Assembly (NCBI GenBank): GCA_003712055.1
Contig: RHLJ01000003.1
Span: 124,001 to 188,000, forward strand
Length of the DNA stretch: 64,000 bases
Direction of reading: 5' to 3'
From: Balneola sp.
GTDB lineage: Bacteria > Bacteroidota > Rhodothermia > Balneolales > Balneolaceae
Below are positions 39,144-49,800 of the stretch, one piece after another (position 1 is the stretch's first letter; every line of letters begins with the position of its first letter). Below the pieces are notes generated by a model, which had not been told where the DNA came from, searched no databases, and saw only the letters and a list, made by a program, of their open reading frames with translations. Position numbers and translations under genes: made by a program.

Positions 39144-42100
39144 ATGGATGCATCCACTAACAATACCACTACCTGGCTTTTTGCCTTGCTAAGCATAATT
39201 GCTATTGGGTATGGTTTTTTTGAGTGGATGAATGTTCAATCAGATCCGGCTATGGAGGAGGTTCAACAAATAGCTGAAGATGCAGTTCATGAAGCTTCAG
39301 AAAACTTTCAGCAATTTGTTTTCGATTATACCTCCGAAGCCACCTCCTTTACAGAAGACGTTCGAACTCAAATTGAATCCGGAGCGACAAAAGAGCAAAT
39401 CTCCAACACCATAGTTCCCAACTATTCATTTTGGGGAATACTTATTACCAGAGATAGCACTAAATGGCTCTGGAATGATTTTGCTCCTGACCATTTTGTT
39501 AATGATTCCAGTACCAGCGCAGGCTCTATCTATGTTTCGATTGGAAGAGAAAACAATGTCGGTTTCTTATACAGTATTATTCCTTTCTTTATCGAAGACT
39601 CATCAAAAGTTACCCGGTACGATGTATATACCAGGGTCAAGCTTCTACAAGAAAATGTTCTCAACTTTGGGAATAACCTTGAGATTAATCCCGAAGCATT
39701 ATTTAGCAAATCTGATACTTATCCTGTTTCCTTTAATCTCAATGGGGTAACTGATAGAAAGACATTAGCTAGATCTATATTAAGTACTGCAAGCAGTGAT
39801 TCATTGGGCGAGATAATCGCTGAACAGAATGATCTGGATGAGTTTAAGATTCAGCGGGATTATGCTGTAGGAATTTGGAGAGCCCTTTTTCTCGTCGTCA
39901 TTTTTTTACTGATGGTTGTTCTTGTGTTCAGCCTCTCAAAAAACCTACCTACTAAATGGGCAGTGTTGTTCGAAATTTCTTCCGCTATCATTCTTTGGTT
40001 GCTCATTCATTTTTTAAGTTCTAAAGTTCAGATAACCCATCCCTCATTTTCTTTTTTTGCCAACAAAACCTTGTTTGGTTACTTGGTCAATTCCACATTC
40101 AGCGTCTTGATTTCTTTTTCAATTTCGCGAGTGTTGCTTAATCCAAAAAATCGAAGTATTACTTTGAACAGTACCTCTCTCAATGCTCTCTCATTTTTTG
40201 GTTCTTTAATATCCGGGTGGTTCATTTCATATTATCTGGTGAATAGCTCCACGACCATTACAAATTCTGAAGTGAATGTAATGGACCTTGCTCTTTATCC
40301 TTCTTTATCGACATTTGTCTTTTATATTTCTTCCGGCTTTTTCTTTGCCTCTATAACGGCACTATCGATAATTTTCTTCAGATACTTACTATCTCAGGAT
40401 ACAAAGAAGATTCCCGGAATCATCATCTCCTTTCTGGTTGGGTCTTCCATTTTCTTTTTCGTGGCTAAGTTTTTCATCTATACCACCAACTTTGATGCCT
40501 GGATACCGTTGATAAGTTCCTTGTATTTGGTACTGGTTTTTGTGCTTTCTTTTTTCTGGAGTCGTAAGAAGTTGGCGCTTCAGTCCTCTTCAAAATTAAG
40601 ACTGGTTATTTTTATCTCTTATATTGCCACTTGCTTTGTATACATCGCATATTCAAGCGGAAATACCTTTAGGCAGAACGAACGAATGCAGGAAGCTGCT
40701 CAGCCTTTTTTAGATGAAGGTTCTAATGAAGTTGAATCCATAACTATTCAATTGCTTGGCAATCTAAATGCGTCACTCTCGGAAAATTCACTAACACAAA
40801 ATACCGCCTCGCTTGAAGAGCTTGTAGAAGGTTATATAAGACCGGACTGGCTTCGATATACGATATCCGTTCAGCTTATTGATACTGTTGGCTCACTGAT
40901 TTCAGACTATACAACCAGCCTTTCACCTCCCCAATGGAGTACCGAATTTAGAATACAAGACCTTGTAATACCTTTTGAGGATGAACAAATCAGGAGATCC
41001 AATCTCCGGCCAGTTCTTCGATACCGTCCTATTAACACCATCAATGCCAGTTATTCAGATTTTATCCGTGGCTGGATTCCCATTTTTGAAAATTCAGAAT
41101 CTGAAAAGATAACAGGTTGGATATTATGCTCGGTGTATGAGGAGGTGCCTCAACTTGAGAAACCACTACGAGCTGTACTTTCATTAAAAAAAGAAGACGC
41201 CTGGCAAGAAACATTCTCTGTTACCGAATATCAGAATGGAATCCTGCTAAGGCAATCAATTATTGGAATTCCACTTGATATACCAGGGCCTACCGCACTG
41301 GTCGATGAAGTAGTAGCAAGAGTTAACGCCGATTCAATCTATACAACTTCCTTTGTTTCCGGTTCAAACGAAATAAAGGAATTGTATATAAATAAAAGTA
41401 ATGGTGGTATTGTACGAGTTGCCACTATAAGAATGAGCTTCAATAACCATGTATTTTCATTTTTGCGGCTTTTTATGGTTATAGTTTTTGGGGGCATCAT
41501 CTTGCTGTTCATCCTATCAAAAGTGAATAACCGGAACTTATTAGGAAGTTCACGCCGATTTAAAGACCGCCTCATCGACCGGTTAATCTTTGCCAGTGCG
41601 ACTTGCCTGATTGCATTAGTTGCTGCATCCTATTATGTATTAACACTTCAAAATGAGCAAGAAGTAAAAACACAACTATTCAACCGTTTAGAGAACCTTA
41701 CTTCCAGCCTGGAAGAAGATTATGCCGGAATAGAAATATCACCCGAAGAGCTTCAACGAATAGCCTCTGTATTAGATATTGATGCCTCATTATTTGTTTC
41801 CGGTTCTCTGACGAACTCAACAACTCCCCAAATCTTCAATCAACACCTATTATCATCCAATATCCCCTGGGATGTATTTAGTAACATAACAACATTCAAA
41901 AGTAACGAAGAACTAAAGGTAGTTTCATTTGATGACCAGCAAATGATGATTGGCTATATGCCCTGGATGAGTGATAACAATACCATTGCTGGTATAGCGG
42001 CTATACCTACATTCCTGAAAGCACCTCAGTTTTATGACCGCTTGCTTTCGACCATAAGTTACCTTATAGCTTTCTATGCTCTCATTTTTGGCCTTTTGAT

Positions 42101-42977
42101 GCTTGGTGTAGGGTATATAACTGCTCAACTTACCTCTCCATTGGAAGAAATAAGGGAAGCACTTAAAGATTTATCAGAGGGTGATTTCAACACGCGCTTA
42201 CCTGTTCGAAGTAAAGATGAAATTGGTACCCTAACCCGGGCTTATAATGAGATGACCAGGCGTTTAAAAACTGCACTCGATGAACTGGCTCAAACAGAAC
42301 GCGAAGCAGCCTGGAAAGAAATGGCTCAACAAATAGCTCATGAGATTAAAAACCCTCTTACTCCCATGAAACTGAATCTTCAGCATCTTGAGCGCCAAGT
42401 AGAATTAGCTAAAGAAAACGGACCGGAACAAGATCAACGAGTTGCAAAAATTACAACCAGTATGATTGAGCAGATTGATGCATTGAATAAAATTGCTTCT
42501 GACTTCTCCACGTTTGCTAAACCTATTCAGCAAGAATTTAAGAAGCTGGACATCAATGCATTGATTCAGTCTGTAGGTGAGATGTATGAGTTGGACAAGC
42601 ACTTCTCACTTGATATACACACTACTAACAAACCGCTTTGGGTTAATGGAGCAAAAGAAGAATTAAGAAGGGTTTTTGTTAATCTGATAAAAAATGCCTC
42701 CGAAGCAGTTTCTCAGGATGGCAAGATCAGCATCAACACCAAATTCAATTCAAAGAAGAGAAAGGCACAGATTGAAGTCTCTGATAATGGGCAAGGTATT
42801 TCTCAAGAGGATCAGAAGAATATCTTTATGCCTAATTTTTCTACAAAAACCAGTGGCACCGGATTAGGACTGGCAATTACCAAGAAAATAATCGAAGAAC
42901 ATAATGGGGAAATTGCGTTTCAGTCAACTCTGGGCCAAGGAACTACATTCACTATTATTCTACCCCTGGGCAAATAA
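39144..42977 (+). CDS. Large multi-span sensor histidine kinase with HAMP domain
   Basis: 1277-aa membrane histidine kinase. An N-terminal helix (about 8-27) and extracytoplasmic sensor region (about 30-240) are followed by a block of seven or so transmembrane helices (about 245-510). A second extracytoplasmic region (about 520-760), a transmembrane segment near 775 and a third periplasmic region lead to a final helix near 975. A HAMP domain (about 990-1045), HisKA with His1066 in QQIAHEIKNPLTPMKLNL and an HATPase (NLIKNASEAV, DNGQGIS, GTGLGLAITKKI) complete it. The kinase end resembles NtrY. No response regulator lies beside it, so it is an orphan in this window. The signal sensed is unknown. 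It starts 22 nt after the dehydrogenase gene. Confidence 0.92.
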   Translation: MDASTNNTTTWLFALLSIIAIGYGFFEWMNVQSDPAMEEVQQIAEDAVHEASENFQQFVFDYTSEATSFTEDVRTQIESGATKEQISNTIVPNYSFWGILITRDSTKWLWNDFAPDHFVNDSSTSAGSIYVSIGRENNVGFLYSIIPFFIEDSSKVTRYDVYTRVKLLQENVLNFGNNLEINPEALFSKSDTYPVSFNLNGVTDRKTLARSILSTASSDSLGEIIAEQNDLDEFKIQRDYAVGIWRALFLVVIFLLMVVLVFSLSKNLPTKWAVLFEISSAIILWLLIHFLSSKVQITHPSFSFFANKTLFGYLVNSTFSVLISFSISRVLLNPKNRSITLNSTSLNALSFFGSLISGWFISYYLVNSSTTITNSEVNVMDLALYPSLSTFVFYISSGFFFASITALSIIFFRYLLSQDTKKIPGIIISFLVGSSIFFFVAKFFIYTTNFDAWIPLISSLYLVLVFVLSFFWSRKKLALQSSSKLRLVIFISYIATCFVYIAYSSGNTFRQNERMQEAAQPFLDEGSNEVESITIQLLGNLNASLSENSLTQNTASLEELVEGYIRPDWLRYTISVQLIDTVGSLISDYTTSLSPPQWSTEFRIQDLVIPFEDEQIRRSNLRPVLRYRPINTINASYSDFIRGWIPIFENSESEKITGWILCSVYEEVPQLEKPLRAVLSLKKEDAWQETFSVTEYQNGILLRQSIIGIPLDIPGPTALVDEVVARVNADSIYTTSFVSGSNEIKELYINKSNGGIVRVATIRMSFNNHVFSFLRLFMVIVFGGIILLFILSKVNNRNLLGSSRRFKDRLIDRLIFASATCLIALVAASYYVLTLQNEQEVKTQLFNRLENLTSSLEEDYAGIEISPEELQRIASVLDIDASLFVSGSLTNSTTPQIFNQHLLSSNIPWDVFSNITTFKSNEELKVVSFDDQQMMIGYMPWMSDNNTIAGIAAIPTFLKAPQFYDRLLSTISYLIAFYALIFGLLMLGVGYITAQLTSPLEEIREALKDLSEGDFNTRLPVRSKDEIGTLTRAYNEMTRRLKTALDELAQTEREAAWKEMAQQIAHEIKNPLTPMKLNLQHLERQVELAKENGPEQDQRVAKITTSMIEQIDALNKIASDFSTFAKPIQQEFKKLDINALIQSVGEMYELDKHFSLDIHTTNKPLWVNGAKEELRRVFVNLIKNASEAVSQDGKISINTKFNSKKRKAQIEVSDNGQGISQEDQKNIFMPNFSTKTSGTGLGLAITKKIIEEHNGEIAFQSTLGQGTTFTIILPLGK

Positions 42978-43178
42978 AAGTATGCTTAGTCATCCTGAAC
43001 CTGTCTGCCGATAGGCAGGCTTATTTCAGGATCCTACGGAATGGCTTTATCACTGATCCATAAATAAATTGATTATGCAGCTCTACTAGAAGCTGAATGA
43101 ACTCGGTATCACAGTTCATGCTTCCCCATCCTGATAAACTCTATCTTAGTGATCAAAACAGTTAGCTCCCTGAAGGTC
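42978..43178. repeat. Gap with palindromic interspersed repeat
   Basis: After the kinase gene, atcctgaa (42992-42999) and ttcaggat (43025-43032) form an outer stem. It encloses a palindrome gtctgcc-gata-ggcaggc (43003-43020). The inner part is related to the palindrome at about 4419-4437, in inverse orientation. It may serve as a transcription stop for the kinase gene. The remaining sequence to 43178 shows nothing recognisable. Confidence 0.5.
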
Positions 43179-43241
43179 TTGTCCTTTTTGTTATAGTTTT
43201 TGTCCGATTTGAAATAGTTTTTGTCCGATTTGTAAGTATAC
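43179..43241 (+). repeat. Three 21-bp direct repeats upstream of FG-GAP gene 1
   Basis: TTGTCC occurs at 43179, 43200 and 43221, exactly 21 bp apart. The units read about TTGTCCgatTTGaaATAGTTT with small differences. The last GTCC lies 60 bp before the start codon. The same three-unit array with 21-bp spacing precedes the paralogous gene. Phased on one face of the helix, these look like binding sites for an activator that recognises direct repeats. Confidence 0.7.
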
Positions 43242-43282
43242 CTAACATTAAATTCTGGACATTTTCAATCAAAAGGTAATAC

Positions 43283-46200
43283 ATGAATGTGATAAAGCAG
43301 AATACATTTCATTCGCCGTTGGTTACTGAATCAAATCGGAAAATGCGGTCATTATATAAATGGCTTTCCAGGGTAGCGGGTTTGAGAACATGTTGGGTAG
43401 AAGGAATTGATGAACATAACCAACCGTTATGGGGTTTTATAAAACGTTTAACCAGGCACAAGTTTGCAGTATTCAGCCGAAGGCTAGTTCTTACTTCGCT
43501 ACTACTCTCCCCACTGTTGGTATCCCCCCAGGCTTCGGCGCAAACGTCCTTTGAACTGTCGGAGGTTAATGGGATTAACGGCGCCATTTTTAATGGCTTA
43601 GATGACGGTCAAAAAGCAGGTAAAGCAACAGCTTTTGGGGATATTAACGGAGATGGCATTGACGACCTCGTTATCGGCGCACCCTTAGATTACTATGGGG
43701 GCGAAATCGGAGAAGTGTATGTGGTCTTTGGTTCATCCTCCGGATTTTCTTCTTCCACAGAACTGAGCTCCCTGGATGGTACGACCGGCTTTACCCTGAA
43801 TGGGATTAATTATAGAGACCGTACAGGCTATAGTATTGCCACAGGAGATATCAACGGAGATGGCATGGACGATGTGATTATTGGCGCACCCGAAGCGGAT
43901 CCGGATGATAAAAGCAGTGCAGGGGAAACCTATGTGGTCTTTGGGCAGAGCAGCTTTAGCGGATCTTCGTTGATCGAGCTAAGCTCCTTAGATGGAAGCA
44001 ACGGTTTTACCCTGTATGGGATAAATACATCCGATCTAAGTGGCTTCGCTGTGGCCTCCGGAGATATCAACGGAGATGGCATTACCGACGTGATTATCGG
44101 GGCACCCGTTGCGGATACGGATGATAACAACAGTGCAGGGGAAACCTATGTGGTCTTTGGCAGCACCACCGCCTTTACCTCTTCTATAGAACTAAGCGGC
44201 TTGGACGGCAGCGCAGGGTTTACGATCCATGGAGTATCTGATAACAAATCTGGATGGGGTGTTGCCGCAGGAGATATCAATGGCGACTCCTATGATGATA
44301 TAATCATAGGTGCTCCTGATACAGATCCTGGTATAATTGATGCCGGAGGAGTATATGTACTCTTTGGTCAAAGCGCTTTTGCCTCTTCTGTTGACCTAAG
44401 TAGCTTAGATAGCAGTACCGGCTTTACCCTTCTAGGAACCGACCAAAATAATTCAACCGGGAAAAAACTTTCAGCAGGCGATATCAATGGAGATGGCTTC
44501 GACGACCTGATTATTGGCACTGCCTCGGCGAACCCTAATGGTAATAATTCCGGTAGTACCTATGTGGTTTTTGGTCAAAGCACTGCTTTTGCCTCCTCCA
44601 TTGAACTAAGCGGCTTAGACGGCAGTACTGGTTTCGCCGTTTATGGGATTGACGCACAAGATAGAAGCGGTTATGGGGTAGCAACCGGCGATGTAAATGG
44701 AGATGGGATTTTCGATGTGATTATTGGTGCTCCCGGGGCAGATGCTAATGGTGATTATACCGGTGAAAGCTATGTGATATTTGGGGACACTGCTTCGTTT
44801 GATGCTTTTATTCAGCTATCTTCTTTAGATGGAAGCATAGGCTTTGCGCTAAATGGACCTAATACATATGAATACAGTGGCACCTCGGTAGCTACCGGAG
44901 ACTTTAACGGAGATGGCATTGATGACATCGCTATCGGAGGTGAGGGCTATTACAATGACGCTAATCCAAGTGGGGCGATCGTATTTTTCAACTCCATTTC
45001 CCAGGCCATCACCGGAGATGAGGGCTTCCGCACCCTGGCCGCCCCCAGCAATGGCACTGTGTTCGATGAACTCCTTGGAGGCTTCTGGACCCAGGGCTTC
45101 ACCAATTCAGACGACAACACCGACCCTACCCCCACCGCAAACGTGTGGACCTGGGACCAGGACACTCAGGAATGGGCCAGCCTTTCCGACCAAACCACCG
45201 ACAACCTCTCGGCAGGCAACGGCTTCCTGTTCTACATCTTCTCCGATGACAACTGGGTCGAGGACGGCGATGCCGGCTTCCCTAAATACATTTCTGCTAA
45301 CCAGTACGGCGGGGATGGCAGCGTCAACTCCGGCAGCGTGAACCCCGTTAGTGACCTGGCCGACTCCGACTTCTTCTTTGCCGGCAACCCCTACTTCTAT
45401 CCCATCGACTGGGACCTGCTTACCAAATCCGGGCTCTCCGAAACCGTGTATATCTACGATGATGCCAATTCTACCTGGCAGACCTGGAACGGTTCAACAG
45501 GGAATATTACCGACGGGGAAATAGGTGCCTTCCAGGGCTTCTTTATTGAGGGCTTTGGGGGCAGTGGCTCGCTGACCATTGAGGAAGCAGACATCACCTC
45601 CAATTCTGTAAGCCTGCTTAAGACGGTAGACACCGAACCCAAAGCGCTCAAGATCCACGCGGAAGCAGGTAGCTTTTCTGCCGACGCCTGGCTTTCCTTC
45701 CAGCAAGGGGGGGAACTAGGACGGGACGCCTTCGATGGGCTGTCTTTAACACCCCTGTCTTCCAGTTATCTAAAATTGGCTACCCACGCGAGTAATAATG
45801 AGGAGCTGCAGATCAATGCCCTTCCTCTTGATTATGAGCAAGAACTTCGTGTACCGCTGGATCTTTCCGGGATGGGGGCGGCCTCTCAGGCCGAAGTCAC
45901 CTTCGAAGGATTGGAGCAGTTCGAAGATTGGACGATCACCCTCGAAGACCTCGAGACAGAAGAAGTCGTTGAGGTAAACCAGGAACCCCTTACCCTTGCA
46001 ATCCGGAGCATTCAAGCGAAAGAAGCAGGTACAGTGCCCGCGTCCCTGGCTACCCCTAAAGCAAAGGCTGACGGGCACCGCTTTGAACTTGTCCTTACTC
46101 CGGTAATTGGAGTAAATACACAACCCGACCCAAGCCTGCCGGAGCAAATTACCCTTGCGCAGAACTATCCGAACCCCTTCAACCCTGGTACGAATATTCT

Positions 46201-46405
46201 GTTTGAGGTGCCCCGCGCAGGCCGGGTTTCCCTGGAGGTCTTTAACCTGGTGGGGCAGAAAGTAGCCCAGCTGGTGGACGAACAAAAGCCGGCAGGTCGC
46301 TATGAGGTGACCTTTGATGCTTCGGCTCTCTCCAGTGGGGTGTATGTGTACCGGCTTACCACGGGCGGACAACAATTAACCCGAAAGATGACCCTGATTA
46401 AATAA
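43283..46405 (+). CDS. FG-GAP repeat (beta-propeller) protein with T9SS sorting domain, copy 1
   Basis: 1040-aa surface protein. A long pre-signal segment (1-67) ends in a hydrophobic core and cleavage-like site ASAQ (A86), so the signal region is unusually extended. Seven integrin-alpha-like FG-GAP repeats (about 90-570), each with a GD-x-NGD-x-x-D calcium loop and xIxGAP end, should fold as a seven-bladed propeller. A middle domain follows (about 580-780, ITGDEGFRTLAAPSNGTVFDELLGGFWTQGF...), then a Ser/Ala-rich linker. The type A sorting domain ([20 protein letters not shown] ... SGVYVYRLTTGGQQLTRKMTLIK) ends it. The 3' half is markedly more GC-rich than neighbouring genes and is nearly identical to the next paralogue. 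Probable role is adhesion or binding at the surface. Confidence 0.88.
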   Translation: MNVIKQNTFHSPLVTESNRKMRSLYKWLSRVAGLRTCWVEGIDEHNQPLWGFIKRLTRHKFAVFSRRLVLTSLLLSPLLVSPQASAQTSFELSEVNGINGAIFNGLDDGQKAGKATAFGDINGDGIDDLVIGAPLDYYGGEIGEVYVVFGSSSGFSSSTELSSLDGTTGFTLNGINYRDRTGYSIATGDINGDGMDDVIIGAPEADPDDKSSAGETYVVFGQSSFSGSSLIELSSLDGSNGFTLYGINTSDLSGFAVASGDINGDGITDVIIGAPVADTDDNNSAGETYVVFGSTTAFTSSIELSGLDGSAGFTIHGVSDNKSGWGVAAGDINGDSYDDIIIGAPDTDPGIIDAGGVYVLFGQSAFASSVDLSSLDSSTGFTLLGTDQNNSTGKKLSAGDINGDGFDDLIIGTASANPNGNNSGSTYVVFGQSTAFASSIELSGLDGSTGFAVYGIDAQDRSGYGVATGDVNGDGIFDVIIGAPGADANGDYTGESYVIFGDTASFDAFIQLSSLDGSIGFALNGPNTYEYSGTSVATGDFNGDGIDDIAIGGEGYYNDANPSGAIVFFNSISQAITGDEGFRTLAAPSNGTVFDELLGGFWTQGFTNSDDNTDPTPTANVWTWDQDTQEWASLSDQTTDNLSAGNGFLFYIFSDDNWVEDGDAGFPKYISANQYGGDGSVNSGSVNPVSDLADSDFFFAGNPYFYPIDWDLLTKSGLSETVYIYDDANSTWQTWNGSTGNITDGEIGAFQGFFIEGFGGSGSLTIEEADITSNSVSLLKTVDTEPKALKIHAEAGSFSADAWLSFQQGGELGRDAFDGLSLTPLSSSYLKLATHASNNEELQINALPLDYEQELRVPLDLSGMGAASQAEVTFEGLEQFEDWTITLEDLETEEVVEVNQEPLTLAIRSIQAKEAGTVPASLATPKAKADGHRFELVLTPVIGVNTQPDPSLPEQITLAQNYPNPFNPGTNILFEVPRAGRVSLEVFNLVGQKVAQLVDEQKPAGRYEVTFDASALSSGVYVYRLTTGGQQLTRKMTLIK

Positions 46406-46777
46406 GACCACGTAACTTTGTCATTTCGAACCTGCTTGTGTCGGGAGACAAGCAGGGTGAGAAATCTAAAAATCGCTTCTAACGTCAATGGTTAGATTTC
46501 TCGCTTCGCTCGAAATGGCAAAAGCAATATTAATTCACCATCAGATATATAAGGGGCCATCCCGACAGCTGTCGGGAGAAGGTAGGCACCCTCGCTGAGA
46601 TTGCTTCTGCTGGCCTTCGCCAGAATCGCAATGACATTGATTAAATAACTAGGATAAATAACAGGTGATACGTGGGCAACCCTCACCTATCACTGGTTAC
46701 CTATCGCCGGAAGGCATGTATACCTGCAAGAAACTGAGAGATAGAAGCAGCGCATAGGCGCTCAAGAACCTCCATGA
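46406..46777. repeat. Intergenic region of palindromic interspersed repeats
   Basis: Between the two FG-GAP genes lies a compound palindrome. gtcatttcga (46420-46429) pairs with tcgaaatggc (46510-46519) with one mismatch. Inside it cctgcttgt (46431-46439) pairs with acaagcagg (46448-46456), and gagaaatctaa (46459-46469) with ttagatttctc (46492-46502). A perfect 16-bp palindrome cccgacagctgtcggg follows at 46561-46576. A second repeat type (46591-46637, ctcgctgagattgcttct...) recurs at 50041-50087. No coding gene is supported here. Confidence 0.65.
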
Positions 46778-46840
46778 ATGTCCGGTTTGTTAGTGTTTTT
46801 GTCCGCTCTGTAATAGCTTTTGTCCGATTTGTTAGTGCTC
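46778..46840 (+). repeat. Three 21-bp direct repeats upstream of FG-GAP gene 2
   Basis: GTCC occurs at 46780, 46801 and 46822, again spaced exactly 21 bp, with flanking TTTTTGTCCGatTTG-type sequence as before gene 1. The last unit is 66 bp before ATG 46888. The array is in frame with the gene and open, so it mimics coding sequence (a 7-residue-period peptide), but it is the counterpart of the non-coding array at 43179-43241. Confidence 0.7.
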
Positions 46841-46887
46841 TTACCCCCAACTTGTGGATACTTAAAAATATTCTCGAGGAAAAAATA

Positions 46888-49800
46888 ATGAAAGAGATAG
46901 AAAACCGTCCATTAGTGGTTACGGAACCCCACCGCAAAGTACGCTCATTATATAGATGGCTTTCCAGGGTAACCGGCCTGGAAGCATGCTGGATAGAGGG
47001 GAACGATGACCATAACCAACCGTTATGGGGCTTTATAAAGCGGTTAACCAGGCATAAGTTTGCGGTATTCAGCCGAAGGCTAGCTCTTGCTTCCCTGTTG
47101 CTCTCCCCCCTGTTGGTATCCCCCCAGGCTTCGGCGCAAACGTCCTTTGAACTGTCGGAGCTTAATGGGATTAATGGAACCCTTTTTAATGGGGTAAGTA
47201 GCGGCGACTACACAGGCAACGCTTTAGGAATCGGCGATATCAACGGAGACGGGATCGGTGATCTGATTATTGCCGCACCACGTGCCGCTCCGAATGGTAA
47301 CAGCAATGCAGGAAAAACCTACGTAGTATTTGGCCAGTCCACGACCTTTGGCTCTTCTTTCGAACTAAGCTCCTTAGATGGCGGTAATGGTTTTACACTT
47401 AACGGGATTGATGCAGGCGATAACACCGGTCAAGCCATCGCCGTGGGTGATGTTAATGGAGATGGTATTGACGATATGATTATAGGGGCAAATGGTGGGG
47501 CCCCGAATGGTTCCTATTCCGGGGAAATCTATGTGGTTTTTGGGCAGAGCAGCTTTAGCGGATCTTCGTTGATCGAACTAAGCTCCTTAGATGGCAGTAA
47601 TGGCTTTACCCTGAATGGGATAGATGCATACGATGACGCAGGTCTTGCCCTTGCCTCCGGAGACATCAATGGCGATGGGATCGGTGATGTGATTATTGGC
47701 GCACACCGTGCGGATCCGAATGATAACAGCGAGGCAGGGGAAGCCTATGTGGTATTTGGTCAAAGCCCAGCCTTTGCTTCTTCCTTCGAACTCAGCTCCT
47801 TAGATGGAAGCAACGGTTTTACCCTCAATGGGATTGATGCAGACGATAGAAGCGGTAATAGGGTAGCTACGGGTGATATCAACGGAGATGGCATTACCGA
47901 CGTGATTATCGGCGCTCAGTATGCGGATCCTAATGCTAACAGCGAGGCAGGGGAAAGCTATGTGGTCTTCGGCCAAACCACGACCTTTGGCTCTTCCTTC
48001 GAACTCAGCTCCTTAGATGGAAGTAATGGCTTTACCCTCAATGGGATTGACGCAGACGATCGAAGCGGACGCAGCTTGGCCTCCGGAGATATCAACGGAG
48101 ATGGCATTGCCGACGTAATTATCGGCGCAGTCTTTGCGGATCCTAATGGTAATAGCAGGGCAGGGGAAAGCTATGTGGTCTTTGGCCAAAGTAGCTTTTC
48201 AGGGTCTTCTTCCATCGATTTATCCTCCCTGGATGGAACTACCGGCTTTATCCTGAATGGGATTGACGAAAACAGTCTTAGTGGTAGGGCGGTAACAGCC
48301 GGCGATGTGAATGGAGATGGGATTGGGGACGTACTTGTTGGCGCTCCTTACGCAACTGGTGGTAGTACTTATTCTGGTCAGAGTTATGTCATTTTTGGGA
48401 AAACGGCCTCTTTTGATTCTTCCATTGAATTATCCTCCTTGGACGGGGATACCGGCTTTGCGCTCACTGGAACTGATTTTCTCGAATTATCCGGTGCCTC
48501 TGTAGCTGCCGGAGACCTCAATGGGGATGGCATGGACGATATCGCTATTGGAGCTATGAGCTTTCTCGAAAACGGTGAGGCAGCTGTTTTTTTCAACCGC
48601 ATCCCCCAGGCCATCACCGGGGAGGAGGGCTTCCGCACCCTGGCCGCTCCCAGCAATGGCACCGTGTTTGATGAGCTTCTCGGAGGCTTCTGGACCCAGG
48701 GATTTACCGACTCTGATGGTCCCTCAGGCGATGATAATGTATGGACCTGGGACCAGGGCACTCAGGGCTGGACCAGCCTTTCCGATCAAACCACCGACAA
48801 CCTCTCGGCAGGCAACGGCTTCCTGCTCTACCTGTTTAGTGACGATGATTTTGATGGCTCTGCGGAGGGTTTCCCTAAATACATTTCTGCTAACCAGTAC
48901 GGCGGGGATGGCAGCGTCAACTCCGGCAGCGTGAACCCCGTTAGTGACCTGGCCGACTCCGACTTCTTCTTTGCCGGTAACCCCTACTTCTACCCCATCG
49001 ACTGGGACCTGCTTACCAAATCCGGGCTCTCCGAAACCGTGTATATCTACGATGATGCCAACGCTAACTGGCAGAGCTGGAACGGCTCGTCAGGGAATAT
49101 TACCGACGGGGAAATTGCCGCTTTCCAGGGCTTCTTTATCCAGGGCTCCGGGGGCAGCGGCTCGCTGACTATCGAAGAGGCCGATACCTTGCTTACCACG
49201 GTGAGTTTACTAAAGAGCGTGGACACCGAGCCCAAAGCGCTCAAGATCCACGCGGAAGCAGGTAGCTTTTCTTCCGACGCCTGGCTTTCCTTCCAGCAAG
49301 GGGGGGAACTAGGACGGGACGCCTTCGACGGGCTTTCTTTAATACCCCTGGCTTCCTCCTATCTGCGCCTGGCTACCATTATAGACAACCAGGACCAGCT
49401 CCAGATCAATGCGCTGCCGGTAGATTATGGGCAAGAACTCCGGTTCCCCCTTGACCTGTCCGGGATTGTAGATTCCTCCTTTGCCCAGGTAAGCTTCGAG
49501 GGCCTGCAGGACTTTGGCGACTGGGAGATTTCTATTGTGGACCTGGAGACCGAAGACGTCGTTGAGCTTTCCCAGGGCGACACCCTCTCCCTGGCCATTC
49601 GCAGTGTTCAGGCTAAAGCCGTGGGGGCGCCCGCTTCCCTGGCTGCCCCTAAAGCAAAGGCTGACGGGCACCGCTTTGAACTTGTCCTTACTCCGGTAAT
49701 TGGAGTAAATACACAACCCGACCCAAGCCTGCCGGAGCAAATTACCCTTGCGCAGAACTATCCGAACCCCTTCAACCCTGGTACGAATATTCTGTTTGAG

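Noticed and set aside
43179-43241. Possible CRISPR array
   Set aside because: Units are contiguous at 21 bp with no unique spacers of CRISPR length, and no cas genes are nearby.
45770-46375. Antisense open frame of about 200 codons, with a similar one at 49339-49968
   Set aside because: Both lie opposite the conserved GC-rich 3' halves of the FG-GAP genes; their similarity follows from the sense-strand identity, and no start signal or family match is evident.
46774-46887. 38-codon N-terminal extension of FG-GAP gene 2
   Set aside because: It translates the 21-bp direct repeats (a 7-residue periodic peptide) and has no counterpart in copy 1; the ATG at 46888 aligns with the start of copy 1.
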